A model generated the notes under the pieces. It saw nothing but the letters and a program-made list of their open reading frames with translations, ran no database searches and had not been told where the DNA came from. The translations under genes and the position numbers were made by a program. A stretch of 64,000 bases of DNA from Neodontobutis hainanensis (Eukaryota > Chordata > Actinopteri > Gobiiformes > Odontobutidae), in contig JALDNG010000102.1 in assembly GCA_024349245.1 (NCBI GenBank), positions 716,001 through 780,000 of the forward strand. Direction: 5' to 3'. Numbering within the stretch: position 1 is the stretch's first letter; each line of letters begins with the position of its first letter. Shown piece after piece: positions 49,423-63,040 of this stretch.

Positions 49423-52346
49423 AGCTCTGGTTGTATTGTATTGTATTTATTTTATTGTAATTTACTCAAAAATATAAAATAAGTTCATGTTCTTGAACTT
49501 TCTGGAGAAGCTTTGTTTATCTTGGCTGACATTAGACAAACAGAGTCTGCCACAAAAATAGCCCGATTTCACCCACGTTTGCGGTGTGTGCAGCCCACTC
49601 TGGACCGGGGTCTGACTGAAGGAGCTCTTACCCAGTGCGAGCCACAGCTCTGAGCTCTCTAGAACAAAGGTTCTTCAAACTCAGTCACGTGCAGGACCAT
49701 GATGCCTGACTCAGGCTGGCTACAGTCACCCCAGGTGTCAAGCGTTACTGGCTCTAAGTGAAGCTGACAGTCCTTATGCACTGGACGCCAGGTTTACTGC
49801 TTTTGATTTAAGGCCGAGGAGGAAGAGTCCAAATCTTTCAACTGACAGATGCAATTAAAAAAATTATCTGAGTAACAAAAGCCTCATTCTGAAATATTAT
49901 ATGAAACGTTTTTACAGTTCTTAGAATCCAAAATGCCAAATAGGCTTTGAGGAACATGATCAATTCCTTAATGTGACCAGCCGATTGGATATCAAAATCG
50001 GCTTTTGGCTTAATACAGAACTTAATTTTAGAGATTAGCCCAAAGAAACATTATCATAGCTATAAATATATATTTGATTCAACATGACATTGTACTACTT
50101 CAATTATCTAAATGCACATTCTTGTACAAAGGCATTATTTTGTTATATTCTAAGAACAGCAGCAATTTATGTCACATAAATTTGAATTAACTGGTGGTGG
50201 ACAGTAAAAAAAAATGTCTTTAGCTAAATAAATCTGTGGAGACAAGAAGCCAGTGTCTTGGACTTTACAACACACATGTTCCACAGAGTTAGCAAAAGTG
50301 GTTGTAGTCCAGATTAAAATAAGTTTTCATTTCATTAGATTGCATTCTCCAAGTGAAAAAAGTATACTATACTACTGTAAGAAAACACACTGGTCTAGTG
50401 TCAATGATTTATTTATAACCTAATGAACGTCACGTTTTCACAGTAAAATAGTGCAGTGTACATTTAACATTGGGTGGGTCCTCTTAAGAACACTTGGTTT
50501 TATGTTTTTCCAAAGTCTCAGAGGTTATCTAGAATATTTTCTTTACACAGTATTTGTATATAGGATTTAAAAAAATAAACTTTTTAGAGCTTATGAGTGA
50601 AATTTTAGCAGTTTGATACTAGCAGCTTCACTTAGGGACACCCTGTAATTCCTTTTTGAAATTAAAGAGTACTACATTGTCACAGCACATGAAATTTCGA
50701 CATTATAGAGTGCGGTTTAACACAGAGCTTAAGCTTTCTTGTCGAGCAGTGAGACACCTGATAAAAGAGGCCATGGCATGTCTCCACTGAAGGTATTTAA
50801 GTCGACATGTTCCCACCTCACGCTGCTCTTGAACACTAGCCTGAGGCACTTTTTTTCTCTATTGTCAAGAAACAATAGAGTTCCAGTGCCTCGCAGCGTG
50901 CTCTGTGTGGCGCAGAAACATTAGACGCTGCACAGAGAGGCTCACCAGAGGAACGTCTGATAAAAGTCAGGCAGGAACTGTCTGAGAGGAGGACTACCTC
51001 ACTGTAACATACGTTTAGGCTTGAAGAGAAATACCAATCTAATATCAAGTTGTTATTGTGCATTGGATTTTTTTAAGTTGGGCTATTACTTGCTTTTACG
51101 CCCATCCTTAATTGTTGTTAGTAGACTAATGTAAACACAATGAGGTGATATTTTTCTTCACTTTTGTCTGATCAAATTGGCAGCAGTGTAAAAACCTGGC
51201 TATGGTCACTAGACTCGAAGGTTTGTGTCATCGTGCACTGGGTTTTCCACATTAGAGCTGATCTTTTAATCAGCTGCAGATGTTGTATGGGTAGTATGTG
51301 CTGAAGGTGTTTGTTTGTAGTCAAAAAGTAGGTCACTTTACCCTGGAGAAGGCATTTATTACATGCTAAGGATAGTTAAGTGTACTTAGATTTATAAATA
51401 TTGTAATACTGAAATTATGCGAGGAAAGACAAAGGAACTTGTCGTAGTGAGACTTCGTATTCAAGGTCACTTACCTCGGTTTACTGTTTACAGTTTCTCA
51501 GCGGCCTGAGACAGGAGCTATAGGCCTTGGTACATGTCAGGGAACCGCCCCACTTTGAAGCTAGATAGTGATATGTAATGTTTTTTTTTTTGTAAGAAAC
51601 AGACCTGAGTGGATTCAACTAAGTCTGAAGATTAAATAAAATAGCATATCAGAGCCACTCCCTGCAGTGTGAGCCTGCGGACCGCTAAAGTAAGCTGAGA
51701 ATCTGACTCAGAAGAAAGGTCATGGTTCGGCCTCCTAACATGACGTTACACAATGTGAAGTGAAGCTGCATGCTCAAGTGGGATTGTGTGTGTCCTGTTC
51801 AGCATCACTCACTGCATTTACAATAATGATGCAAATACACAGCAGCGACATGTTTTTGTACGTGTTTCCAAGTTGTAGTCGCGAACAAGCCATCTTTGTC
51901 TTGTCACACTGAAACAAAAGCTCCTTGTATGACTCTGTCAGGCACTCCATGTTTTGTTTGTTCTCTCTTGACTCTTGTTTGCTTTAAAGCAAACACAAAA
52001 TAAATTGGCTCAGTGTCATCGCCATTAGCAGCTGAACAGAGGCTCATGAGACAGCCGCACCAATCTGACGCTAAACAAAAGGCTGTTTATGACAAGAAGC
52101 GTCGGGATGTGGCCTGTTATCCCTTTACAATAATCACAACGGAAAGCCTCGAGATGCACCGAGCCGCTCTGGTAACATTTGTAAATCCATCCTGCAGCCA
52201 GTGTTTACGTCCTGGTGACTTATGCATCATGTGTTCAACACCAAACAGTAAAGAAACTCTACACTTTTTTACAAACACTTGGGAATGTATTTAAACTGTT
52301 TTAATGTAAACTACAAAAGATATTGTGAGAATACTTTTAATGGTAT

Positions 52347-52403
52347 AATTGAATAAACATCTAACATTGAACAAACAACATTGAATAAACATTGAATCAA
52401 CAT
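52347..52403. repeat. Short degenerate tandem repeat
   Basis: Three or four imperfect units around ACATTGAA(T/C)AAAC, directly visible. Confidence 0.6.
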
Positions 52404-52780
52404 CTAAATGGATCTGCAATGTTTTGACAATATCAAAGAGAGTCGCCCCATAATCAATGTAGTTTTTTTCCTCTATATTAAATAAGATCAATTTGAAAAT
52501 TTCTTGTATTTTTACTCCACACAGGGCACTTTGTAATTGATGGCTCGTTGAGGAGGACACAAACAGCGCATAGAAGCACTTTCTAAATAATTCAAGAAAT
52601 TACAGTGATGAGCCTTGACTGTGAATGGACTGAAGCTACTTTCTGTGTCATGTACAGCCAGCCGGACATACAGTATAGTGACAAGCCCCCAACAAAAACA
52701 AACTGGTATAAACTCATCCTGGAACTGGAGTACTTGACTTCTCTAATGGGGGTCATCGCTGGCACTGCTGTAGCCTCGTC

Positions 52781-52796
52781 TTTTTTTTTTTTTTTT
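52781..52796. repeat. Poly(T)16 tract
   Basis: Homopolymer, directly visible. Confidence 0.85.
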
Positions 52797-55700
52797 AATG
52801 AATAGAAATATAAGCCATAACTGGTCAATTGAACATTTTCTCATTTTACTTAAAAATGTGCTCCAAACACCAACTTATCGTACAACTGACACGACGGACA
52901 CAAAGCAGTGAGGTGGACGGACAAAAAAGTGTCCTATATTCTAAAAAAGTCCAAGAGAAGAAGACTTTTGTCTACAAATAACTATTTACTATACCACATT
53001 AAAGCACAAGGTCGGCACGTATCGCCATCATACAATAGTCACAAATACTCATTTACATGCCAGGCTTCCAACCCAGACAACTTTCTCTCACTTAAAAAAG
53101 CCGACCTAATGTTTCAGACTCTCTTCACCCCGTTGGAGCCTGACAGCAAAACAATAATATAGCACCTTGAAATTTGTGAACACATTAAGTTTCAATACTG
53201 AAGGTTTCGAATCATTGGAGACATCTCGTCATGGACAGAGAGTGGAAAGTGTTTGCTCGTTGACACGTTTGTCCCGCTGAGATGTGCCAGCAGTCACACG
53301 CATCTTGTAAAGTGTTGTGTACCTGTCAGGGATGAGCCTTGTTTCCGAAGATACGGACGACATAATTCATCAGGCCGAGGGAAGGGCTCTTGAAGAATGG
53401 AGAAGTGACAAAGTCGATTCTTTCGAGAATAATGACGGCTGCCAGTGCATTGAATGGATTGAGTGTCTTTTAGGATCTATCAAAGACTTGTATATATTTT
53501 TTTTCAGTAGTGACGGTTTTGTGTAAGGCCCACAGGTGTGATGTTCCGCTCTGCCGTTGTCAAAGTGTCTCAAACATCCAGATGTTTAGATACAAGTTTT
53601 ATATTACTGTGGATTCAAATATTTATTAATTTCTGTCATTTTCTGCAATCTATGACATCCAAAAAAATAAAAATCTATGGATGTTTACAGGAAACTTGTA
53701 CTGCTCCAAGTGTAATTACTAGTTACATTGTAGTTGACTTGTATTTAATTGGATAACATATTGAATATTTGTTGTATTATTTGTATTTGTAGTTTTAGAG
53801 CATGAAACATCAAAAGAACACGTACAATAAATAGAAACGTAATTCCCATAACATTAGTAACGTACACTATATTGACATATGTGCATTTGACTTTAACCAG
53901 ACCTGTATTTTTTGTAAACACTTCCAAAAAGTAGAATGTCAGTGCATCATGTCAAAAAACACCATCGGCGTGTTCCCATCGACGTTTGGATATGTGCGAT
54001 TTAGGACCTGAGGAAAGGTAAATAGGTTACACTCGCGCTGCTGTGGTTCCTTTCACAAATTCCTCATTATTTTGAACTATTCCTGGTTACAGTTGCCAGG
54101 TTTGAATGTCAAATGTCGTATTTATTTCATTGCGAGCAGTGCGAGGAACCACTGTCATGTGCTCGGGTTTACACCCTTGGACAGTGTGACGAGTCTCATT
54201 CACATTCTGTCCAAAGCTGACATCATTTGCATGAGAATAAGCCCAAACTCTGCAAACGTGACACGTCCCAGACAAGGGATCACAACTTGGCTGTCATATT
54301 AGGCCGGTAAATTCAGGTGACACGGATCCGGTGTCCTCGTCTGGGCCAACCTGACAGTGGTTCATGTTCCCTGCTGTCTTTTTCTGAGGGGCTTTGCAAG
54401 GGGGGTATGCTTTTAATCAGCATGACGAACCCTGCCACCCCCTGCGTGCACGCACACACATATGTGCGAGTGGGCATATGCTGAGGCCAGTGGGCTGGCC
54501 GCTGTGCCATCATTAGTCCAAGCCTACACAGCAAGCTTCTGACACATGTCGAAGGAGCTTCATTCGACCTACAGAAGGTGCATCCGCATTATGCAAAGGT
54601 AGCAGTGTCTTTATGTGCAGCGCTACTGTCACAGGCTTGAAGAAGGTACTGAGGGAGGAAGTGTAGGGCTCGGGGGGGGGGCGAGACGGTGAGGGGCTGG
54701 AAATCAATATGAACAGGAAGCAGATTGAAGTAATGATTATTAGTCTAAAAATATACAATCAAGTCATTCTTATTTGAGTTTTGAAATTTAAGGTGTAAAA
54801 TAACTTATTCCTGGGAAGGATTATAAGACTTTATCTAAGTGTAACTTTAGCTTGTGTATAATATTGACTTTTTCATTGCTTAGATTCTAAACCATGCACA
54901 ATACACTATTCTTTGTTGGCTGTAATAAACTAGATGTCAACTTTTTTTGGCCCTTTACCAAAGGACCTGATTTAACTCTCTGCTTTTTAAGAGGAATAAA
55001 GTCTTCTGGCTAAACAAGGAGATTTGGATTATCTGTGGTGGCACTAAGACTCTAATGGGGGCTATAATTTGATGGATCCTAGTAACTTTTTTAAAACATG
55101 GATGTCTTTCGAAAAGATTTAGGCACAATTTTTACAGAGTAATGAGGGCTTTTTTGCTGAAGATAATGACAACTCACCTACAAACCTGTTTGACCATGTT
55201 TGAAATATAGTGGATCAATTATATAGAGAGAACGATGCTTGCATTGAAAGGAAAGTGGGCAGTTTAAGGAAATAGGTTTATTGCTGAATACTCCCACTCC
55301 TGGTCCATTTCATATGCTTATCCACATACACTTATGACTTCATGTCTTCAGCTGTATCTCTTATTGGTGCCATGCTAAAGACATGACTTTGCACTACATC
55401 TAATCTCTGTTCTGGGACACTCTGTTCTGTTAATCATCCACATAATCTCAATCAAATCTGTGACTGACACATCAGCTCAATACACGTCAATCCACGGCCC
55501 TGGAGCCGAGAGGCAGGCATAATGTACACCTATAAAAACTTTAAGTGCTGTAAACTCTTTAAACAAATGTTGCATGCGTCTGATTTCTTTCATTCTTGGT
55601 AGAATTAAAACTGGTCTTCCATTTCTAAATTTACCATGTGCGGTCTTCGTCGTCTCATTTGTGATCCGAACCTTAAAATAATTTACTAGTGTACTTTGGC

Positions 55701-58054
55701 AAACCAGTTCTTATGAGGGTCACCAATTGAACTCACTTAGAAAATGACTCAATAGCTGACCAGATTAAAGACCTTAAAGTTTTCAAAAAATCTGTGACGG
55801 TTCCAGTTATAACTCCACTGTAACTGGTCTAAGTGGAGTTTATCCAGCCACTGTGCCCTTTGACTTATTAAGGACTGATCGTTGAGGACTGATTGCATGC
55901 TTTAGCAAAAGTATGTTAGCGTTTTAGTGATGAGGAAATGTGTTTTAATTACCTTATATAAGTAATGGCTTGAAACGTACATCTTTTTTATTTATCTATT
56001 TAAATAACAAATTGTTGCTGCTTATTTGTGTTTCTAAAATTTACAACCGGTAGTTTTGTACTGGCTGAGAGTCTCGAGGATTAAGAGCACTCTCTCTAAG
56101 GGGCCTCTCTTTGTGCAAAAAACAGATCGTGCAGCTGGAGGAGTTGGGGAGTAGGTTAGTTTCATTTCTTGTAACCTATACCTTTTCCTTAACTAGATTT
56201 TTCTTTCTGTTTTATTCTCTATACTTCTATTTTTATGTGATGCACAATGTTGTTGCTGTATTAGAACCAAAAAAAGCAACACCTTTGATTAAAAATGCAT
56301 TAAGAGGCCATGTATTTGTCATGTAAGCCCTTGTGTGTAATAAAAATAAAATGATTTAAAACATTCTCTATATGACTCGACAAAGCATGTTACAATGTTA
56401 AGTACTGGTTCATCTGATGCACATGCACTTTGACCTCAAGCCTGAGTCTTGTCTGTTCAGTGAAGTACAAATCTGCAAGTCATTGAGAGAGTTGTAAATC
56501 CTCATTTGTGCTCCACTCCTCTGGCATCACGCAGCCAGCCGACTTAATTCATCTTAAAGAGATGAGTTAATAGAAGAACCAACAATCCACTTAATGCCTC
56601 AAGTGAAGGGTAGAGGCATTTTTACAAGTCTAGAGATGAGATTCGCCTTTCATTGCCCACGTCAGTGCAGTGATTTAGTAGCAGGCCCTGCCAGTCCTTT
56701 GTCACTTGGGCACTGCAATCTTTCTCTGTCAGTTGCCAGGGGGTAGGACTGCGATTCAGTTTTTCCAATAACGCTAAATGCATCGCTGGTGGCACATGGT
56801 CCAATAGCTCATGAATATGAAATGTACATATAAATAGACACGCTGAGGAGGTGGATGGATGTTGGCCTGTCACTTGTGCCTTGCCTAACATCTCCACTGA
56901 GATCGAATGTGTCCCGATCCAAAGTTAGTCTTTCTAACTCTGCCGCCCTGTTATAAAAGACAGCGTGTATCATACTTTTATGTTGTAGCCCCAAATTAAG
57001 TCACTATCATTAGCCTGAGTTTGACATGTCTTTAATTAACAGTTCCCAACAATCCCACAGTTTGAATGGAGCCACAGTGAAGTGACAGCAGAGTGGTGGA
57101 GGAGGCAGACATGCCAAACTGCATTCACAACCAGTTGGTGAGAGGAGCACAATACACCCAACAGTAGTTTGAGGCCCAGAGCGCGCATCTGGACACAGCA
57201 GATCAGTGTGATTTCTATATTACTTTATAATTAGCAGGGAGATCCTACAGTAGTTCAGGACCACTTTTTTATGCCCATTATAGGAAAAAAACTATATGGG
57301 TTGCATTTTTTTTTTTTTGCCAAAATCAGTTCAAGATTCCACTTACTTAGCTTCCCCTGTTTTCAGGATAAGTCTTCTGCTACCTGCTAGTCTTTATCAA
57401 ATTACACAGGGTTGTAGTGCTAGACAACATAAACCAACAATTATCTATTTCTAAGTCACTTTTTAGATCAGGGTTTGGATTAGAATTTATAGGCTGTGAC
57501 ATGTAGGCCAGTGCCTAAATGTTTCATTATACTAGACTCACACCAAAAGCATGACATGAATTCAGTGGCCTGAGCGTAGATTAGGGTAGGGCAGAGTTTA
57601 TGCAAATCATAACATCACAGAAGCAACAACCAACTACAGACCAAGGTCCAAGCAAAATCTTGGCTGGCTTGAACCTCCCATCCCCTGCCTGCAACTTGGG
57701 CGAAGGCTGGCGGCCAGAGTTAGGAGAGATCCTCACTTCTGCTGTCACTCACTCATAACAGCAGCAACAGTTTGCACAATTCTTAGTACAAAAGAGAAAA
57801 TGTTGAAACAATGCCTGCTGCATTAAGGACTCAGCAGTGCTGGTCTTATCAAGTGAGATGGACTCATGCCTCCTAGGACAGGCTGTGTTGACCCTGAAAG
57901 GGACTGTAAGTAACCACTAGGAGGTGTTACCCTGAACTGAAAGCTGTTCCTCATAAGGCACTTGGATGTAAGTTTGAGTCTCCTCAGTTGGGCCAAAGAA
58001 GCTGGACTAAGAAAGAACTTCTTTCATCGTTTAATACAGAGGACTCTCTAAAAG

Positions 58055-58275
58055 CATGTGACTGGCTTAGAAGGTAGAGCAGAAAACCCAATAACCTGAA
58101 GGTTGGGTGTTTCAATCCCCGCTCTCCCAGTTCATTCTGTCCTTGCACTGGTGCATGAATGTGATTGTGGTGGTCAGAGAGGCTGTTGGTGCTGTTGGTA
58201 TGGCATCACGTCACAACTGTGGGACCAGAGCAACTTCCCACCATCAAAGTGTGAAAGTGTGAATAGAAGCATGAG
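58055..58275 (+). mobile_element. tRNA-derived SINE copy (degenerate)
   Basis: CTGGCTTAGAAGGTAGAGC (58062-58080, A-box-like) is followed by CCCAATAACCTGAAGGTTGG and a B-box-like GTTTCAATCCC, then GCTCTCCCAGTTCATTCTGT. That last phrase parallels the 6441 copy (CGCTCTCCCTAGTTCATACTGTCATTG there). The two copies share architecture and many words, so they belong to one family; this one keeps a longer 3' body with GTGTGAAAGTGTGAATAGAA near 58248-58268. Confidence 0.7.
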
Positions 58276-59337
58276 GAAAAGTGCTGTTATAGAAACAAAT
58301 GCCATTGAACATAAGATTAGGAAATACTTACTTTTTATTTATTTGTGAAAATGTGTTGCTCTTTAAATTAAATATGAAAGGTCTTGTAATATTTGGTTGT
58401 TGCTGCTGAGTTATGGTTGTGGCTTATGTTAGTGGGACTATAGATATTGCTCTTGTCATACCTGTCCGATACACAATGCAAGGAGTATAGTTGTTCTTTG
58501 TTTGTCAAGAGTCTCACCAAACTCAGCTCTCCAACTCCTGTTTAACTCCCACACTGTCAGTGCGCTACTCGCTGCCTCACTTCCACCGTGGGAGTATTAA
58601 CGCATGACATCTACAATGGCCTGAACACGACGGCGGCAAGATTGAGTTCCTCATGCTGCCTGCGCGTCGCTTCTTACCTTCACTCTAAGTTAAGCCCACC
58701 CTGCTTCTGCGAAAGAGATGTGACAAACCAGGGGGAAGGGAAGTGGAAAATAAGGCAGAGCCAAAGCCGGGCTGCCATTCAGCGTCAGGCGTTTTGACAA
58801 TCATAGGTTGTCATCACTTTCTGATCAGAACTGTCAGCAAGAAACGCGCCAACAAGACAGCACTGCACAAGGAACATCACACACACATATATTCAGACTT
58901 GTGTTATTTACGTCACACACATCACGCCAATACGTGCAAACACATCAAACATGTCAGAGAGGCCCTGGCTATGAAACAGGTTTGGTTCTATAGTGTACAC
59001 TGAGTTGTCTGCCACTGACGCCCGCAGGGATTTCCCAAAAATAATAAAAACAGCCCGCAGTGGCATCCAGCGCTGATGGCTGATGGAGGGAAAGTATTTT
59101 AGGAGCAAGTTGCAAAAATAATTTGAGGATGAAGTTATACCAGCGTAGCCAACAGCCAAACTTCATCAATTTGTGAAATGCTGCTTAAAGAAAATGGATT
59201 ATGTGTGGTATTTTTACTTGCTTCTTCTGAAAAATATATATATTTTTTGTTGTTTCCACTTGAGTTGTGTTAAATATATCTATTAAGTATTCATTTGTTT
59301 CGGTAACAATGGGAACTTGACAAATTTACCTTCATAT

Positions 59338-59465
59338 ACAGGTCTGTGGACAGGGAGAAGAAAGTGCCCAAAGGGAAACCACAGTAGCACAGGGAGGACA
59401 TGAGAGTCTACACAGAAAGGTCCTGGGATTGAGGTCGGAGTGCTGCAGCCTTCAAACACAAAAAG
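59338..59465 (+). mobile_element. Decayed interspersed repeat, second copy of the 39050 family
   Basis: AAAGGGAAACCACAGTAGCA, then CAGGGAGGACATGAGAGTC and ACACAGAAAGGTCCTGGGAT follow the order of a common teleost repeat (GGGGAGAACATGCAAACTCC, ACACAGAAAGG, CTGGGATT, recalled from memory). This copy keeps the middle part that is missing from the 39050 copy. Confidence 0.5.
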
Positions 59466-60395
59466 TACAAGTCAGGTGTCACATTTGTTTTGAGTAGTTG
59501 TTCCATTTCAGTAGTTCACTTTTTCAAAAACCAGGCCACAGCAGACAACATCAGTGAACAATCAGATCCAACCCTGTCACTTATGATGGTAAACACTTAT
59601 TAAAATACCTCTGGCAGCACAATGTCTTTCACCTTTAAAATGGCAGACCTAATGCTAAACTACTGAAGGGGACATAAAAACCAGAGGAAATTAAAGAAGG
59701 TGAGAAAAATACCTCTGATTATTATTCTGCTTCTAAACAGAGAAACAAAAAGGAAAAAGAAAGAGACATGTATCATGTGGTGTGGGCGCGAGTGCCAGTC
59801 AGAAAGACCGCACTGACATCTGTGAGAGAGATGCCAGTGAAAATGATACCAGAAGCATTATCAGAAGATCACAGGGACCAAATAAAGACAGAACAATGTC
59901 ATTGACACATCATCATTTTTGACATTTCATCACTTTTGAGTTGGGCTTTATAGTTTTATTTGATCTGCAGTTAATAGTGGGATTAACCTGGGATTTTTGC
60001 TTAAGGCCAAGTTTTAATAATTATAATAATTTCATTTTGTAAGAGTAAAAAAGCAGATTTTATTTTCTTTTTAGTTAGATCTTCAAACCAACATATTGAC
60101 AGATTCCTCATCCATAATGAGTGTGGAAATAAAAAAAACAGTTGTGTTTTTTGTTTATTATATTTTTACAGAGGGACCATTTGTGTGTATCTTTTATACT
60201 ATCAAGGGTTTACACAAAAACGCACAGTTTTATTGAGACCAATATTTATATGTGTAAAATCTGTGGTGTTCAAAAACTGAAGATGGTCCTTCTGTAAAAA
60301 AAACATAAAAAGTGTAATGTAATGTTAGCAGATGACAAAGGACCTGTAATTTTGAAAAACTAAAATAATTCTTATTTTTATAATATTATATTTTA

Positions 60396-60398
<3 letters not shown>

Positions 60399-60469
<71 letters not shown>
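60399..60469. repeat. (GT)n microsatellite, 71 bp, one interruption
   Basis: GT dinucleotides with a single C at 60436. The minus-strand His/Thr open frame here is an artefact. Confidence 0.95.
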
Positions 60470-60471
<2 letters not shown>

Positions 60472-61014
60472 TGAATGTTGGAAAAAAAGAGCAAAGCAGT
60501 GTACAACAGAACAAATTTGTTTCTTGACGTAATTAAAACCTTATCTTCCCTGAAGCAATGTGACCAAAGCCGAGCCAACGACCTCCAATGTCTTCCATGT
60601 TTCTGACACAGTTTCCTTCTCTACGACAGTCCTCCTGTATAATTACGACAGGAGTATAAGTAGCCCGGTCCAGCGCTGACACAGAGTCTGTCCTGTCAAC
60701 TCGTAATGCCAAGCCCTGGTGGAAAATGAACCAAAAACAAGACAACACAGGGGGCTCTAAATTAGGGCCTTGTGGCACTCCACTACAGCTGTCCTCAATC
60801 TTTTGTGTGGTTCTGGTGCTTTTTTATATTCAACAACAACAAACAAACAAACACAGCCTGTATTCTTGTCTTTACCTCTCAGACATCACTGTAACAGTCA
60901 TAAAATAAACTGAGGACCACATGGCTACTAAAAATCATCTGTGTCTGAAATGTCCTTTTAAATTGTTACTAAATATACAAGTAAAATTTGAAATAGTACA
61001 AATATAGTTTAAGA

Positions 61015-61205
61015 TGTGGACCAAACTGGGACTAGACCAGTACTTAATCAAGAGGAAACAAGGACCAGACATAAACTAAATAAAATACTAATCCAACCCA
61101 AAAACCTAGATCTAAATCAACACTAACCCCAAGACTACACCTGGGGCTAAAGCTGCCCTAAACAAGACCAAACCGTGGCTAAACTCTGGAACAAAACTCG
61201 ATTAG
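61015..61205. repeat. Degenerate minisatellite with GACTA/ACCA units
   Basis: A strand-asymmetric A/C-rich stretch in which words such as GGACTAGACCAG, GGACCAGAC, AAGACTACACC, GGGGCTAAAGC, AAGACCAAACC and GTGGCTAAACTC recur about every 12-25 bp. The pattern suggests an eroded array of a roughly 12-bp unit like GGACTAAACCAG. Confidence 0.5.
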
Positions 61206-62375
61206 GCCCTTGTCTAAAGCCCTATAGTGTCAGACCTCCACACAGTGTAAGGTGCGTTTGCTTGGTGTCAAGGTGTTTGCAGATATTAAGTGATTTTTTT
61301 TACACATGGGCTAATTAAAAAAGGTGCATTTCAAAAGCACTAAATGAATATGCAAATGATCCGTGTTTGTGTGCGCCTCGTTTTCTGAAGTAGTGATAAC
61401 AATGTGGCTCTAAGCCCTTCTCTTAACTGCAATTTCCGCTGATCCACCGTGACAAACAAACAAAACGCTAATCCTATTATATTTTTAATGGCATGGTTTT
61501 GTTTTCTTTAGGCACTTGGTGTGAGATGCCGTGCATTATTTTCTTTCTGACAAAACTTGAAATCAATTTTCAGCCGTCTGCTTTTTTTCAGTCAGTTTTG
61601 CAGCTAATTCCTGCGTCTCTTTGTGTCATGTTGAGATGTGAGCACGTGCTTATAGCGGTCAACGAAAGGGAGCACAGCGTTAGTGTCTAGGGCACAGTTT
61701 ACATTAAGCAGCTTAGCATCATATTTATTTTTAAATGCAGCTATTTTTAATTTTTGTGGGAAAGATATGTTGTTTTTGGAAGGGTTTCTAAAGCGTGGCA
61801 TTTGATATATGCCGTTGTCTTTTTATTTCAAAACAAGTGACTTTATTTTTCAGTGAAAGGTTTTATCTTTGGTCTTTTGTACTTTGAACACAACACAAAT
61901 GTGTGCTGTACAAATAGCTGACAAAACCATTTTAAAATCAAGAGTTTACACATTTATAGACATGTGCTTTTATTAAAGTATATCATCTGAAAAATTATTT
62001 AAATATGTACAGCACAGTCAATAAGCCAAGTTACCCTCTCACTTGGATTCTTCATATTTTTCAGACTGGTTTTAAAAGAGGCCTGTTATGGAGACACTTA
62101 TTTCAAAGCTGCTCGTTCTCTGTTATTAAAGAAGTAGTGGTACTGTGCAGATGCTCCGTTTCACACAGATGTTTTACATTGTGGTCTATGGGTTAAACCT
62201 CCTTTTTTTTACCCATTTGTAACACTGTGTCTCTGGTTCCCTTTCCACAGAGTATGGCACAGAGGCCTAGTGAGACTGGGTGCCTTGTGGAGGTGAGCGG
62301 CGTCTGCTACGTAAAAAGTGACGATGACTTATTATATGAGACATTAATTATATGTGAAGTAAATATATGCATTTA

Positions 62376-62525
62376 GGGGTGTTTCAAAGCACGTTCCTTT
62401 TGCTTGGGGGACCCAGGTTTGGTTCCAGCTTGGATCATCTGCCCGGAGTTGATCTCCTCTTACTAACCCTGTTTTCCTGACGGTCTTCTGTCCCATCAAA
62501 TAAAAGCAAAAAAATATTAAAAGAT
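62376..62525 (+). mobile_element. tRNA-derived SINE remnant
   Basis: GACCCAGGTTTGGTTCCAGC (62410-62429) is a good B-box region. The sequence ends in CTGTCCCATCAAATAAAAGC followed by an A-rich tail, similar to SINE 3' ends. The A-box side is eroded (TTTCAAAGCACGTTCC near 62382). Confidence 0.5.
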
Positions 62526-62762
62526 CTTTAAAAATATATATACTGTATATATTTGTGTCTAAAGGTGCTTGATTTAACATTTTACTGCTGCAGTTTTACA
62601 GTAGTAGAAGAAGAGTGTTGGTTTTCCCAGCTTTTTGAGTTTTTTCACACTTTAGAGACTCTCTAATTTAATGTCACCTGCCATTCACACGCTTAATGCA
62701 ATGTAGACAGTGAATGCAATGTATATATACACCTAGTTTGGTTTTGCCATTAACCTCTAGCT

Positions 62763-63040
62763 CAGGGGTGGGCAATTATTTTTCCCCAAGAGCCACATTA
62801 GAACATTGACCTCTTTTGGATGGCCCGGGCCAACACAGGGAACTCACTTATGCTCAATAAAAGCACTTTTATTTTTGCCAAGGTTAATCATTTATGGCAT
62901 TGGAAACTTATCTGTACTGACCCAACCCGTCCTGTACCGCTCCAGTGCATTTGTGGCTTTACAGAACCATCACAGAGGTCCAAAAAGCTTTGTACATATT
63001 AATCATACTGCTTTGCCAATTTTATTTGAACAATTGCAGT
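62763..63040. mobile_element. hAT-like DNA transposon end
   Basis: CAGGGGTGGGCAATTATTTT (62763-62782) followed by CCCCAAGAGCCACATTAGAA is the characteristic terminal sequence of many vertebrate hAT elements (CAGGGGTGGGCAAA...GGGCCACATTAG). The opposite terminal repeat is not seen, so the copy is truncated or its other end is beyond recognition. The right boundary given is approximate and no transposase is readable. Confidence 0.45.

Noticed and set aside
55000..55260. LINE reverse-transcriptase remnant
   Set aside because: A few words in the translated frames looked retroelement-like, but there were stops and no catalytic motif; not supportable.
56111..56326. Possible short coding exon beginning with KKQIVQLEELGSRL
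   Set aside because: No homology recognised beyond a chance-like amphipathic stretch, and no matching neighbour exons.
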